A stretch of 64,000 bases of DNA from the NCBI GenBank assembly GCA_030762935.1, contig CM060895.1, positions 32,230,501 through 32,294,500 of the forward strand, in the 5' to 3' direction. Both the position numbers and the translations under genes were made by a program. Shown here one piece after another: positions 44,878 to 56,153 of this stretch (positions are counted from its first letter, which is position 1; every line of letters begins with the position of its first letter). The stretch comes from Hymenopus coronatus (Eukaryota; Arthropoda; Insecta; Mantodea; Hymenopodidae). The notes beneath the pieces are model-generated. The model searched no databases. It saw only the letters and a program-made list of their open reading frames with translations, and was not told the origin of the DNA.

Positions 44878-45270
44878 ATCTTCTGCACGTTGGTTTCCCA
44901 CATCCTGTATGAAGAGTATAATGAATTAGAGAAAAGTTTAAAATTGTTTAAAAATAATATCTTAATTAGATGAAAAGAGAAGTAGCTTAGGAAGACCCTC
45001 TTGAGAATTAAAAAACTGTACATCTGTATTTGAATATCCGTAGGCGTGTCTGACGTAAAATTTTCTTAGTTTTCATAATCTATTTTAATTTATTCAAACA
45101 TTAAGGAGAAATAATAAAAGTAGAAGTTAATTTATTTAAATTGTCTCTCATAATTGGAAAAAGATCCCCGGATTTGAATCTAATTATCTAGGTGCTCTAT
45201 TTCTGTGCTTCTCCCACGCGCATCATCTAACAGTTTACCTGCTCTTAAGAAGGCTTGCATAAGTAAAAAA
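44878..45270. other. Unassigned AT-rich stretch
   Basis: No recognised feature. Confidence 0.35.
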
Positions 45271-46162
45271 TCTGATGTGTTACACTCACATGACTTTCTC
45301 TAGTTGTTCTACAAACTTCATACATAAGATTCTTCTTCTTTCTGCACCTTGCTAATCGTGGTACTCATTAGCACAATGTTCTTATTATTTAGTTCCATAT
45401 AAGTAGGAAGAGAATAAGGGAATTCACTAGGCTAAACCAATAGTCAAATGTTTTAAAAGCTGTCGTTATGCCATTGTCATTACAAATCACTTCTTTTCTT
45501 GGCCAGGAGTAGAACAAAACAAAAACGGACACTCCCGTCTGAGAAAAGTAAATTACTTTACAACTGAAACTAATAACAATGAAAACCTCAAAAACGGTAA
45601 GCTCCACGAGAAAAATGTATATGGCATAACTAGTGTATTTTAACAAGCCCTAAATTTTTTGCATGGTAAGTTTTTGTCTATCTCTTACGGTTTAATAGTT
45701 ATGCCAAATTAAGCAAAATTCATCCAGAATAAACAGGTCTTCAGAAGCTATTCCCGGAAAATCCAAGATATATTCTTTATTTGGTAGGTAAATTTCTTTA
45801 ATATACGATATTTTAATCAAAATCGTTAGAGCCATTTTTAAGAAAATCAAAATTTTCGAAAAATGTTCCATTTAAAGGGTAGTTTGGGCTGGGGGGATTT
45901 TTTCTCAAAATCTTCGTGTCGCATCCCTGGAAGATACTAAACTTAAATACCAAGTTTAGTATTTTAGTTACTTTTCGTTTTTGAGTTATCGTGTTCACAG
46001 ACACACGGACACACACACGGACCTTTTTCTGAAAATGCTTTTTTTGGATACAGGGGGTCCTAAAACATGTATTTCCGGTAAAATCTCGGTATCGAATTTT
46101 TGGGTGGAATACAATACTTCTCAATCCCTATGTACATTGTACATATGGGGCTAGAGAAAGTA
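45271..46162 (+). repeat. H-family copy H36, full length, sister of H9
   Basis: About 892 bp, GTTCTACAAAC 5' variant and CCC/GGGG palindrome (46125-46155). Very similar to H9 (10672-11562) over its length. Confidence 0.93.
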
Positions 46163-46365
46163 AAAATTTGAATTCTTTCTACGATCATTAGTTTGAGAGG
46201 AAAGATGTGAAGCCCTACTGTGGATATTTTCATTATCACCAACAGGCTTTGGTCGATTCCATTCCAATTACATTTACTGCCTCTATCTCTGCTTTAAACA
46301 CTGAACATCTATTATTAAGGCAAGAACAAAATGTATCCCTTTCTGCCACTTAGAACTTATTACTT
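46163..46365. other. Unassigned spacer
   Basis: No recognised feature. Confidence 0.3.
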
Positions 46366-46918
46366 TCTCTATATGTACTACGTACATACTGTATAGAGAA
46401 GGTATTCCACTCCATTTTATGTAAATTGTGTAAATTACTTACTGTAAAGGAAGTGTTTTACTCAGCGTGTCGAGCTTTTTGCCATAAATACATTGTTAAG
46501 GGTGCCTGAACCCAGAGAGAGAAATATTTTGATTAAAATACCACATGTTTAAGATATTTTCATGACACATGATGTACGTCTAGAATATTCTGGAAAAAGC
46601 CTTTAAAGAGCTATTCATCCTGAATGACTCCTGTATGGCTAGAAAACGGTAAGAGAGGGACAAAAACTTGCCAAACAAAAATGAAAATATAGTTAAAACA
46701 CACAATTTATGTTATATACAGTTTTTTGTACAACTAATCATTTACGAGATATTCCTTGTTATTGGTTTCAATGCTAAAGTACTTAAGCCTTTCTGAAAGG
46801 CAGGTCCTTACAAGGAATTAAGTTTTATCTTAGTGCAAAGTAGTAGCATAAGCTTTTCTAAGAATAGTTTGTTGCAAACAATCTACAGAAGGCAATGTGA
46901 AAAGAACACATCAGATTT
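46366..46918 (-). repeat. H-family copy H37, internally deleted
   Basis: Reverse copy with a good palindrome (46370-46402) followed by unrelated bases, then the interior from TTTTGATTAAAATACC to the 5' end (TCTGATGTGTTC on minus). The G-rich and microsatellite blocks are missing. It abuts H38 head to tail. Confidence 0.82.
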
Positions 46919-48055
46919 TTACTTTCTCTACTAAAATAAATAAATAGCGTGTTATTTATAGACGTTCTTTAACTACTGTGGTTCTCAACATCCCATTCTA
47001 TATTGGGCGTGAAAGACCGCTTAATTTTGCTCAGAGGCCTCTCTATCACGCTTGAGGTTCTTTTACGTGCCGTAAATCTACGACACGGGACCAACTGCTT
47101 TACTTCCTTACCGAAGGAAGCCATGCTAAGGATTTTTACACCCGAGAAAATCCATCGTCCTCCGCCTGGTTTGAACCCGCAACCTTGGGTATATGACTTT
47201 CTCTACACTATTATGTATGTAGTGTATAGGGAATATATTGCAATGCACCCAAATATTCGAGATTTCACCGGAAATATGTTTTGAGAACCCTTGAATCCAA
47301 AAAAGGCATGCTTAGAAAAAGAAATGTCCGTGTGTATGTCAGTCAGCCTGTCTGTCAGTATGTATGTGTGTATGGGGGAACAGCATAGCTCAAAAACGAA
47401 AAGTTGGTATTTAAATTTAGTATCTTCCAAGAATGCGACACAAATATTTTCAAGAAAATCCCCCCATCCCCAACTACCCTTTAAATGGAACAACTTTTGA
47501 AAGTTTTTATTTTCTCAAAAACGGCTCTGACAATTTTCATTAAAACATCGTATATTAAAATTATTTACATGATAAATAAAAGGTACGTATATCTTAAATT
47601 TTTTAGGAATAACCTCTGAAGATATCTTTATTCTGGATGAATTTTGCGGAATTTTGCATAACTGGTAAACCGTAAGAGATGCACAAAAACTTACTTCACA
47701 AAAATGTAGAGCCTGTTAAAACACACATTTTATGTTATATACAATTTTTGGTGGAGTTCACCGCTTTGAGATATTCTTTGCTATTGGTTTCAATTTTAAA
47801 ATACTTATGCTTTTCTCGTGCGAGAATTTGTCAACTCCAGGTCATACAAACAAAGAAACTTCAATCATATAGCAACCAGCTTGTAAAACATTTGACTATC
47901 ACTATAGCTTATTTTGCTTCTTTTTACAAGGAAGCAAGTAATAACACATTTTCCTTAATATTTTCTCGATTAACATGAAGTAATTAGAAGAATACGCCTT
48001 TAAACAATAATTTGTTCCAGAGATGTACAGAAAGTCATGTGAATAGAACACATTC
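46919..48055 (-). repeat. H-family copy H38, with SINE-A in its end
   Basis: Reverse copy whose first bases (TTTACTTTCTCTAC, 46919-46931) are separated from the rest by SINE-A. The palindrome resumes at 47207. The 5' end is eroded near 48055. Confidence 0.88.
46932..47195 (-). mobile_element. SINE-A, 5' truncated, with target duplication
   Basis: Flanked by exact 11-bp duplications ACTTTCTCTAC (46921-46931 and 47196-47206), which are the terminal sequence of H38. The head is truncated just after box B (TGGTTTGAACCCGCAACC side), so box A is missing. Confidence 0.92.
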
Positions 48056-48561
48056 TGTAATTTAATAATCTAAGAACATCTTCATTGATAGGAATTTCCC
48101 CATTCTAATAAATATATATTTTCTGTACGAAATGTCCTGTAACCATCAAAGGAGAACTTGGGTAATGTGTTAAATTAAGCAAGATGATATTAGAAGTGAG
48201 TTTTAGAGGGAAGATATGAAGCTGTGGCCCTGAGGTCCAGTTATGTACCTTTCACAAGTTGCCCAGCTATTGAGGTTTTCTCGTCTCAAGAGCCCTCCCT
48301 ACGTTCAACCAGAAGTGTGTTGGAGTTTCATCTCTCTAGATACTTCTCCGTCAAGACTTGGCCGCTACCCAACTCACAGATACATATATACCTTCACTTT
48401 TCACTCCTGGGCACGGGTTCGCTGAAATAAAACAAATGATGTAGTGTTTACTGATAAAAACTGCAGCTTCCACTTGCTTTAGGGAAGGTTGTTTACATTG
48501 TTAGGGTGTAAATGTTGCTGTTATTTGACGAGAGAACAAAAAGCTCAGAATAGATAAACAA
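48056..48561. other. Unassigned stretch
   Basis: Short frames at 48224-48430 show no known motif. No gene called. Confidence 0.35.
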
Positions 48562-48976
48562 AAGTGATTGGATAGGTAGAGTCAGACTGAAAAATTCAAT
48601 GCCATAGCCGGGATTTGAACCACGGATCTCCCGATCTCTAGCCAGTAGCTCTGCCTTTGAGCTACCATGGCAACATACCGGCATAACATTGAATTTCTCA
48701 ACTGACTCGTATGTTTCTCAGTAAACCACAAGGTGTTCTCAAATGACTTTGAAATGACAACCCCAATGGCGACTTAAAATGTTGCAAGTACTTTAAGTCC
48801 CAGGATTCATAGTATAGCCAACTGTTAGGGTCAATTGGTATTGGATTAATTGTTTATTTCACACAAGTCGTGTGTAGGACAAGAGTTGGATTGGTAGAGT
48901 CAGACTGAAAAGTTCAATGCCATAGCCGGGATTGGAACCACGGATCTGTCGATCTCTAGCCGATTGCTCTGCCACT
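48562..48976 (-). mobile_element. SINE-E, two tandem units
   Basis: Two tRNA-like units in the same orientation, 48601-48671 (complete: acceptor-like GCCATGG and CTATGGC ends, D-arm-like GCTCAAAGGCAGAGC, box B GGTTCAAATCC) and 48919-48975 (truncated). Their period is about 318 bp. The linker (48672-48900) also occurs between the SINE-E units at 61727-61917. Confidence 0.85.
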
Positions 48977-49098
48977 AAAAAGTCGATACAAAGGTTTCAC
49001 CGGAAATATATGTTGTTAGGTCCCCTAAGTACAAAAAAGACATTTTTAGAAAAAAGTTCCGTGTGTGTGCTGTGGACAGCATAGCTCAAAAGCTAAAA
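48977..49098 (-). repeat. H-family copy H39, fragment
   Basis: Reverse fragment from the CGATACAAAGGTTTCACCGG block through the microsatellite to GCATAGCTC, ending where H40 starts. Confidence 0.75.
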
Positions 49099-49793
49099 AT
49101 CTGATGTGTTCCATTCACATGACTTTCTCTATACCACTGCAACAAATTATTCTATTTACTTCATCTAATGGAGCAAAAATTAGCAGAAATAGTCCTATTA
49201 CTTGCTTCCTTGTTAGCAGAAGCGAAATAAGGGAGTACCATAGATTAAAGTGATAGTCAGAAACTGGTTGCTCTGCGACTGAAGTTCCTTTGTTTGTATG
49301 GACACAAGTTCACAAAGTCCTGTATGAGAAAAGTAGACGTTTTTATAGCTGAAACCAAAAACATGGAATATCTAAAAGACAATCAACTCCACGAAAAAAA
49401 TGTATATAACGTAAATTATGTGTTTCAACACAATCGAAATACATTTTTGTGTAGTAAGTTTTGTCTATCTCTTACGGTTTACCAGTTATACAAAAGCTAT
49501 CCAGAATGAAGAGCTCTTCAGAGGCTATTCCCAGAAAATTCAAGATATACATCTTTTCTCATGCACATATCTTAATTATTCTTATTTGAATCAAAGTCGT
49601 TTGTGAAAATAAAAAATATCGAATATTTTTTCATCTAAAGAATAGTTGCGGGTGGGGGATTTTCTTGAAAATCTTTGTGTCATATCCTTGAAAGGTACTG
49701 AACTTAGATACCAAGTTTGGTATTTGATGGAGTTTTCGTTTTTGAGCTATGCTGCTCACAGGCACACGCACACACGGATATTTTTCTAAAAAT
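49099..49793 (+). repeat. H-family copy H40, 3' end missing
   Basis: Starts TCTGATGTGTTCC and runs to the microsatellite and TTTTTCTAAAAA, where H41 begins. Confidence 0.85.
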
Positions 49794-51060
49794 CTAATGT
49801 GTTCCATTCGCATGACTTTCTCTATATATCTGCAATAAATTATTGTTAAAAAGCTTATTTTTCTAACTACTTCATGCTAATCAAGAAACAATTAGCAGAA
49901 ATGAAATCTTATTACTTGCGTCTTTGTAAGTAGAAGATAAATAACGGAGTACCATAAGCTGAAGCGATAGCCAAATCTTTTAAAAACTGATTACTATGTG
50001 AAGACCCTTTGCATGGATGGCCAGGAGTTGACTAATTCTCGTATGAGAAAATTGTAAATATTTTAAAACTTAAACCAATAACTTGGAATATCTCAAAAGC
50101 GGCTTACTCCTCGAAAAAATGTATATAGCATAAATTGTGTGCTTTAAGGGGTGCTAAATTTTTGTGTGGTAAGTTTATCTACTATTTACCAGTTATGTAA
50201 AATTCCGCAAAGTTCATCGAGGATAAAAATGTCTTCAGAAGCTATTCCCAGAAAATTCAAGATATTATACATTTATTTTATCATGGAGATATCTTTAAGA
50301 TACGATATTTTGGTCGTCTCCTTAGAGCGGTGGTAGCGCGACTGATTACTAAGCGGTAGACTGGGTTTGATTTTCGGTACCGACGTGGGGATTTTTGCCC
50401 CGCTTAGACTGGTCCGGGGTGCATTCAGCCTCGTGAGGTCCCTGGTGGGCCAGTTGAGGAGCTATTTGTGGAGAAGTACTGGCTCCAGGTGAAGAGGACC
50501 ACATGGAGGCGCTGACCCCATCTCACCCATCCATGACGCCTGACGTGAGCCGAGATGGGAGACGCAGAGGCCGGGCGGTAGGCCTTGGCCCCTTAAGAGT
50601 TGTTGTGCAGGAGTTTAAAATACGATATATTAATCACAATCATGGAAGGCATTTTGAGAACATGGAAATGTTCGAAAGTTTTTCATTATAAAGGATAATT
50701 GGAGGTAGAGGATTTTTTTTTTTTTTTTTTTTAAATCTTCGTCTGACATCCTTGGAAGATACTGAACCTAATACCAAGTTTGGCATTTCATGGACTTTTC
50801 GTTTTTGGGCTGTACTGCCCACACCACACTCAGACACACGCACACATACAAAATCTTTCTAAATATATATTAACGGATTCAGGAGGTCTCAAAACATTCC
50901 GGTGATATCTCGGCATCGAATTTTTGGGTGGAATACAATCGCCCTACTTATTCTTTGACAACTTTACCATCTTTTGTACTTCTCAGCATACACCAGTTTT
51001 GGAACACTCTCTAAATACCTTCTCTATACACTATGTACATAGTACGAGTAGAGAAAGTAA
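49794..51060 (+). repeat. H-family copy H41, with SINE-H and a 75-bp insert
   Basis: Starts TCTAATGTGTTCC and ends GAGTAGAGAAAGTAA. SINE-H interrupts it at 50311-50617. A second insert (about 50940-51015) separates GGTGGAATACAAT from ACCTTCTC just before the palindrome. Confidence 0.88.
50311..50617 (+). mobile_element. SINE-H (tRNA-like head), with target duplication
   Basis: Head CTTAGAGCGGTGGTAGCGCG (box A) and GGGTTTGATTTTCGG (box B), then a GC-rich body (GTCCGGGGTGCATTCAGCC, GGGCCAGTTGAGGAG, GCGCTGACCCC). The H41 sequence near TTAAGATACGATATT is repeated on both sides. Single copy. Confidence 0.75.
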
Positions 51061-51385
51061 ATATGTACAGTTGTCCCGAAATAAAGATGATAAACTAAAG
51101 GAAATTACAAACTTACGCGGGTAACTCTACACAACGTATCCAAAACAAGGCAAAACGGCCTAACTCTGCCAACAGGAATGAGGACAGAATCATTTCTAAC
51201 ATCTTCTGTAGTAGTGGTAGATAAATAATCTCAGTTTCAATTCACCTTCATTTCCAATAATAACTAGCGTGATCCGTTACCAACCGACCTGTGAGTGAGT
51301 GCGCTAGAGTAGTCACCTCACTGCGGAGACATATTTGAGAAAGCTATTATATGATTTGAGTACTTCTGAATCGAAGAAAGAAACA
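51061..51385. other. Unassigned stretch
   Basis: No recognised feature. Confidence 0.35.
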
Positions 51386-52251
51386 TCTAATGTGTACCAT
51401 TCACATGACTTTCTCTATATCCCTGCAACAAATTATACTTAAAAAGCTTATACTTCTATTTACTTTATGCTAATCAGAAAAAATTAGCGGAAATAGTCTT
51501 ATTACTTGCTTCCTTGTAATAGAAGCGAAATAATGGACTACCATAGGTTAAAATGATAGTCAAAAGCTGGTTGCTATGTCAATGAAGTTCCTTTGTTTAT
51601 GTGGATAGAGTTGACAAGTTCTTGTATGAGAAAGATATGTTTTTCATAGCAGAAAAAACCAAAAATAAGGAATTTCTCAAAAACGACGAACTCACGAAAA
51701 AAATGCATATAACATAAATTGTGTGTTTTAACGTGCTCTACATTTTTTGTGTAGTAAGTTTTTGTCCATCTCTTACGGTTTAGCAGTTATGCAAAATTCC
51801 GTAAAATTAACCCAGAATGAAGTAGTCTTCAGAGGATATTCCCAGAAAATTCAAAATATACATTTTATTTGTCAGATAAATATCTTTAGTATACGATATT
51901 TTAATCAAAATCGTTAGAGCCATTTTTTAGAAAATCAAAATTTTCGAAAAACGTTCCATGTAAAGGGTAGTTTGGGGCGGGGGTATTTTTCTCAAAATCT
52001 TCGTGTCGCATCCCTGGAGGATACTAGACTTAAATACCAAGTTTGGTATTTTACCGACTTTTCGTTTTTTAGTTATTCTGTTCAAAGACACACAGACACA
52101 CGGACACACATGGACCTTTTTGTGAATTTTTTTTTTTTTATATTGGGGACCCTAAAACATATATTTCCGGTGAAATCTTGGTATCGAATTTTTGGGTTGA
52201 GTGCAATACCTTCTCTATACACTATGTACATAGTGCGTATAGAGAAAGTAA
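51386..52251 (+). repeat. H-family copy H42 (reference copy, 866 bp)
   Basis: Shows the family structure clearly. 5' start TCTAATGTG with a small ATGTG/CACAT-type hairpin, then ACTTTCTCTA at 51408-51417. The interior has no coding signal; a TAG common to the family breaks the longest frame. G-rich block at 51969-51983, CA-rich segment at 52087-52112. 3' palindrome at 52210-52247 has a perfect 14-bp core ACTATGTACATAGT, and TAGAGAAAGT at 52240-52249 is the exact inverse of the 5' ACTTTCTCTA. It lacks a Rep/helicase gene, so it would depend on an autonomous partner. Helentron-type (HINE) classification is inference. Confidence 0.92.
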
Positions 52252-52299
52252 AAACTGAAATTAGAAATAGGTCAGTGTGTGTATTTCTTTTTTTATTCT

Positions 52300-52500
52300 A
52301 GGGTGTGCGAGTTTGTGGATAGCATAATTCAAAAACGAGAAGTTGGTCAGATCTTCCAAGGATATGACATGAAGCTTTATAGGAAAATCTCTCACCCTCT
52401 TACATTTGTAGAAATTTTGGCTTTCTAACAAATTGGTAACGATTTTGAAAGACCAAATGTGACTAAATAAATGATTTCTTTGGAGTAGCCCCTGAAGTAC
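52300..52500 (-). repeat. H-family copy H43, eroded fragment
   Basis: Reverse interior: GTGGATAGCATAATTC, TTCCAAGGATATGACATG and TGAAGTACT blocks with many changes. No ends. Confidence 0.6.
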
Positions 52501-53163
52501 TCATGGAATGGTGATCTTGGCGACCGAGGAAGATGTTTGCTGTTCCATGCAGGATGTGCTCACGACAAAGTGTATCAGAGCTATAAAGCTGGAAGCTAAT
52601 GGATGCCGCCATAAGATGATGTACCATTGTGTGCTGAGGACACGCGTCATAACTTGACGACACTGTCCACGCGAGTGACATGAGCACTCTGTACCGCTTA
52701 ACATAACATTGTTTCAGACTTGGGTCGGCAGAGCAGGAAGCCCATTCAAACTTTGTTTGTTGTTGCTCTATAGTAGAGGTCCATTGTTTGCCTTAGAGCG
52801 CCCTTATTGGTCGAGGAGCAGATGGCCTGCGTACATCACACGGCATGTCTCCTCGCTAGGGGGCTATTAGCTCGTTAACGTCCACCAGAAAAGCTGGGTT
52901 ACAACTGGTTCAGTATGTATTGCTTTTTAGCAGCATCAGTGAACGACACATCTGCACTATAACATTTTAAGTGTATTCACCATTACATAGTAGGTACACT
53001 GACGTGCATAAAAGGTTGCCCACCTTCTTATAAATCAAGCATGGCAAATCTCTTTCATAGAGGTGGTATCCAAAACCCTCCTTTTCATTTCACACCTATT
53101 ATAGCGAGTATATCATCATTCGTTGGTTCGTTATGTTATTCATGGACACACAAATTCACGGAG
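52501..53163. other. Unassigned stretch
   Basis: GC near 45% in part. Overlapping minus-strand frames (52463-52704) have no recognisable motif. Candidate single-copy sequence. Confidence 0.35.
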
Positions 53164-53399
53164 AGCCCACCTGGGTAGTGTGGTGTTAGCGAGTCTGCCT
53201 CACATTCAACAGCTCGCGAGTTCGAATCTCTCTTAGGGTGACTTATCCGGATAAGGTTTTTATCGAGGTTTTCCTTTATCCTGAGAAGACGAATGTCGAA
53301 TAACTTTAAGCTCCATAGACCCCGAAAGCATTTGAACATCATTTCACCAATCTCGTCCATCGTCCAATATGATCAAGCAGGTTAAAGAACGTTAAGTTA

Positions 53400-53438
<39 letters not shown>
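53164..53438 (+). mobile_element. SINE-D, full, with a 38-A tail
   Basis: Head GCCCACCTGGGTAGTGTGG, box B GAGTTCGAATCTC, GGATAAGG and CTGAGAAGACGAATGTCG body, then 38 uninterrupted A's (53401-53438). The pure tail suggests the youngest SINE insertion in the window. Confidence 0.92.
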
Positions 53439-53444
<6 letters not shown>

Positions 53445-53560
53445 ATCTGGGACACACACACTCAGTACAACACCATATACACAAACGCATAGATACACTA
53501 CAAACATTAACACGGACTCTTTTCTAAAACTGATTTCCTTCCAGTTTCTCTAACCACTGA
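53445..53560 (+). repeat. H-family copy H44, microsatellite-region fragment
   Basis: CA-rich bases followed by ACACGGACTCTTTTCTAAAA, as in the 3' part of the family. Ends absent. Confidence 0.5.
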
Positions 53561-53629
53561 GATACCATATCTGACAGTACTAATTTGTGTTTTTTTATGG
53601 TAAGCCACTAAACTAAAATGAACAAAATA

Positions 53630-54509
53630 TCTGATGAGTTCCATTCATATGACTTTCTCTATCTGTTCTACAAACAAACTATTCCTACAAAAGGTTCTTT
53701 TATCCATATCATGCTAATTGAGCCAAACATTAGCAGAATCAGACTCATTACTTGCTTCCTTATAGGTAGAAGGGAAATAAGGCAATGATGTATTAGAGAA
53801 AGTCAATTTTTTAAAAGCTATCACTATGTGAAATGATTGAAATTCGATTAGATTTGCACGGCCAGCACTAAGCAAAAGAGAGATGAAAGGAAAGGTTTCA
53901 GAAAAGTTACATAGTTTATAACTGAAACCGACAACAAAGAGTATTTCGGAAACGGTGAAGTGCACAAAAAATATTTCTCTAAAATCTGTGTTTTAACGAG
54001 AGCTACATTTTCGGGCAGTAAGCTTTCGTCTATCTTTCACGGTTGGCCAGTTATACAAAATCCATGCAGAATAAAGAGGTATTTAGAGCTATTCGAAGAA
54101 AAGTCTAGATATACACTTTATTTATTATGTAAGTATCTTTAATATACGCATTTTAAACAAATATAAATTAAAGCCATTTTTGAAATACAAAAATTTCGAA
54201 AATATTTCCATGTAAAGAGTAGTTTTGGGGTGGCGGTACTATCTGGAAAACCTTGTGTTGCAGCGTTGGAATAGGTTTAACTTAAATACCAATGGATTTG
54301 GTATTTAGTAGTTATTTGGTTTTTTAGCTATGCTAACCTCAGATACACACACACACACACACACACACACTCCTTTTCTAAAAATAGTTTTTTTGGACTC
54401 AGGGAATCTCAAAGCATAAATTTCCAGTGAAATATCAGTATCGAATTTTTGGGTGGATTACAATACCTTCTCTATACACCATGTATTTATTACGTGTAGA
54501 GAAAGTAAT
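53630..54509 (+). repeat. H-family copy H45, full length
   Basis: Starts TCTGATGAGTTCC, GTTCTACAAAC-type variant, (AC)n at 54341-54370, ends GTAGAGAAAGTAA. Confidence 0.88.
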
Positions 54510-54934
54510 TCAAATCTGCTATATCACGCCCTGAGACCTAATTTCTTAAGCCAGGTATATGTCCCAGTTCTCTATCATGTATATATTTAAAACATTTATT
54601 ATTTTTATATTTAAACATTTCTTACATGCAATATTTCATAAACAAATTTATCTAATACTACTAAATACTAGTCACTAAAACATTCTTAAAACAAGCATGT
54701 TAAACTTAACTAAAGTATTAAACATATAATTCTTAAATCAACATATATTAACTTAATTGCATCATATCAAATACAAATTTATATAACATTTTACTATATT
54801 ATCTATTAATTTAAATTCTGTCATTATTGAATTTATTTTACACAATTTAAAACATTAAACATCTTAAACACAAAATTAAATCACAAATGATCAATTATCA
54901 TTTATTGTTATTAATTAATGGCAAGAATCTGGTT
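54510..54934. other. Very AT-rich stretch
   Basis: A+T is visibly extreme between 54560 and 54890, with runs of TTTAAA-type sequence. No coding signal. Confidence 0.4.
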
Positions 54935-55085
54935 CACCGGAAAAAATGCAGGTCAGTTGGGGAATTTAGTGTTGTGTCGACATGTTGTCACGGTAGCGCA
55001 GTGATTAGAGCAATTGGATGGAAACCAGGAGACCCATGGTGCAAATCTAAGCCATGCATTCAATTTTTCAGTATGGTTCTACCTT
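54935..55085 (+). mobile_element. SINE-E, diverged single unit
   Basis: Upstream linker (CACCGG, ATGCAGGTCAGTTGGGG), head CACGGTAGCGCAGTGATTAGAG, degraded box B (GTGCAAATCTAAG), then ATTCAATTTTTCAGT. Older than the copies at 48562 and 61377. Confidence 0.7.
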
Positions 55086-55277
55086 TCATATATTTAAGAT
55101 CTTTGTATGACGAATTAAATATATATGTTTAATTTCCTGTAAATAAAATATGAATTCCTGTTTATTCTAAATGACTTGTGTATAATTGGTGAATCTCAAG
55201 CTTTTAAGAATATGTCAAAACATTAGTATGGCTAGCAATATTTCTAGCACAATTTCATTCTACACATATTCTATGTT
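55086..55277. other. Unassigned spacer
   Basis: AT-rich, no feature. Confidence 0.3.
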
Positions 55278-55735
55278 TTACTTTCTCTACACGTACAGTT
55301 TATATGATGTATAGGGAATGTATTGTACTCCACCCAAAAAATCGATGTCAAGATTTCACCACATTATATATGTTTTGAGGCCCCTGAATCCAATAAATCA
55401 ATTTTAGAAAAAGATCCATTTGGACAGCATAGCTTTAAAACTAAAAGACCGATTAATACCAGACTTGGTATTTAAGTTAGGTATCTTTCAAGGATGAAAC
55501 ACGAAGATTTCAAGAAAAGTTTTGCCACCCTTTCCATTATATGGAAAAATTTCGAAATCTCGGTTTTCTCAAAAATGTCTCTAACGATTTGGATTAAAAT
55601 AAAACATATCTTATTTACTAGAAATAGCCCTATAAGACCTATTCATTCTGGATGAGCTTTTCTGAAATTTGAATAACTGGTAAACCATAAAAAATAGACC
55701 AAAACTTACTGCACAAAACAATATAGATCTTCCTT
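55278..55735 (-). repeat. H-family copy H46, 5' truncated
   Basis: Reverse copy with the 3' palindrome (55280-55315) to the AATATAGATCTTC interior, where H47 begins. Confidence 0.82.
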
Positions 55736-55739
55736 TAGG

Positions 55740-55940
55740 GTAAGAAAATATGCAATAATCAATGTTTTAAAATGTGGTTCCTATGTGATTGAAATTCGTT
55801 TCAATGGCCAGGAGTTGACAAAGGTTTCATATGCGACCCTTGAGCGTGTATTTCCGGTGAAATCTCGGCATCAAATTTTTGAGTGAAGTGCAATACCTTC
55901 TTTACTTGCATATCATTTACTATGTAGAGAAGGAAAAGAT
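55740..55940 (+). repeat. H-family copy H47, two blocks joined
   Basis: 5' interior (TTTTAAAATGTGGTTCC to AGTTGACAAA) joined directly to the 3' part (GTATTTCCGGTGAAATCTC to GTAGAGAAGG). Large internal deletion. Confidence 0.7.
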
Positions 55941-56153
55941 AAAAAAGGAATGTTTGGAGAGGTACATGTAGATATATCTAATAAATAAGAGAGAGAGAGA
56001 GAAACAACCGAGGAAATACGTAGAATGCAAAAGGTAGCACAAAAAAGGAAGCTACACTCACTGAGAGTCATGTAGAGTCTGAGCGGTACAAAAACCTAAA
56101 TACACATTAGGAAAAGTAACGTAAGTAATGGGACATGATTTTGTTATGGAAAA
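55941..56153. other. Unassigned spacer with (GA)n
   Basis: Short GA tract near 55989-56003. No gene. Confidence 0.3.

Noticed and set aside
51386..52251. H family as a classical MITE
   Set aside because: MITEs have terminal inverted repeats at both extreme ends and fixed-length target duplications. Here the 5' match is subterminal and nested copies show no clear duplication.
52463..52704. Two overlapping minus-strand open frames with Cys and His residues
   Set aside because: Overlapping frames in GC-richer DNA; Cys/His spacing does not fit a zinc finger.
54510..54890. Second NUMT or a matrix-attachment region
   Set aside because: AT-rich, but no mitochondrial protein block is readable; attachment function cannot be judged from composition alone.
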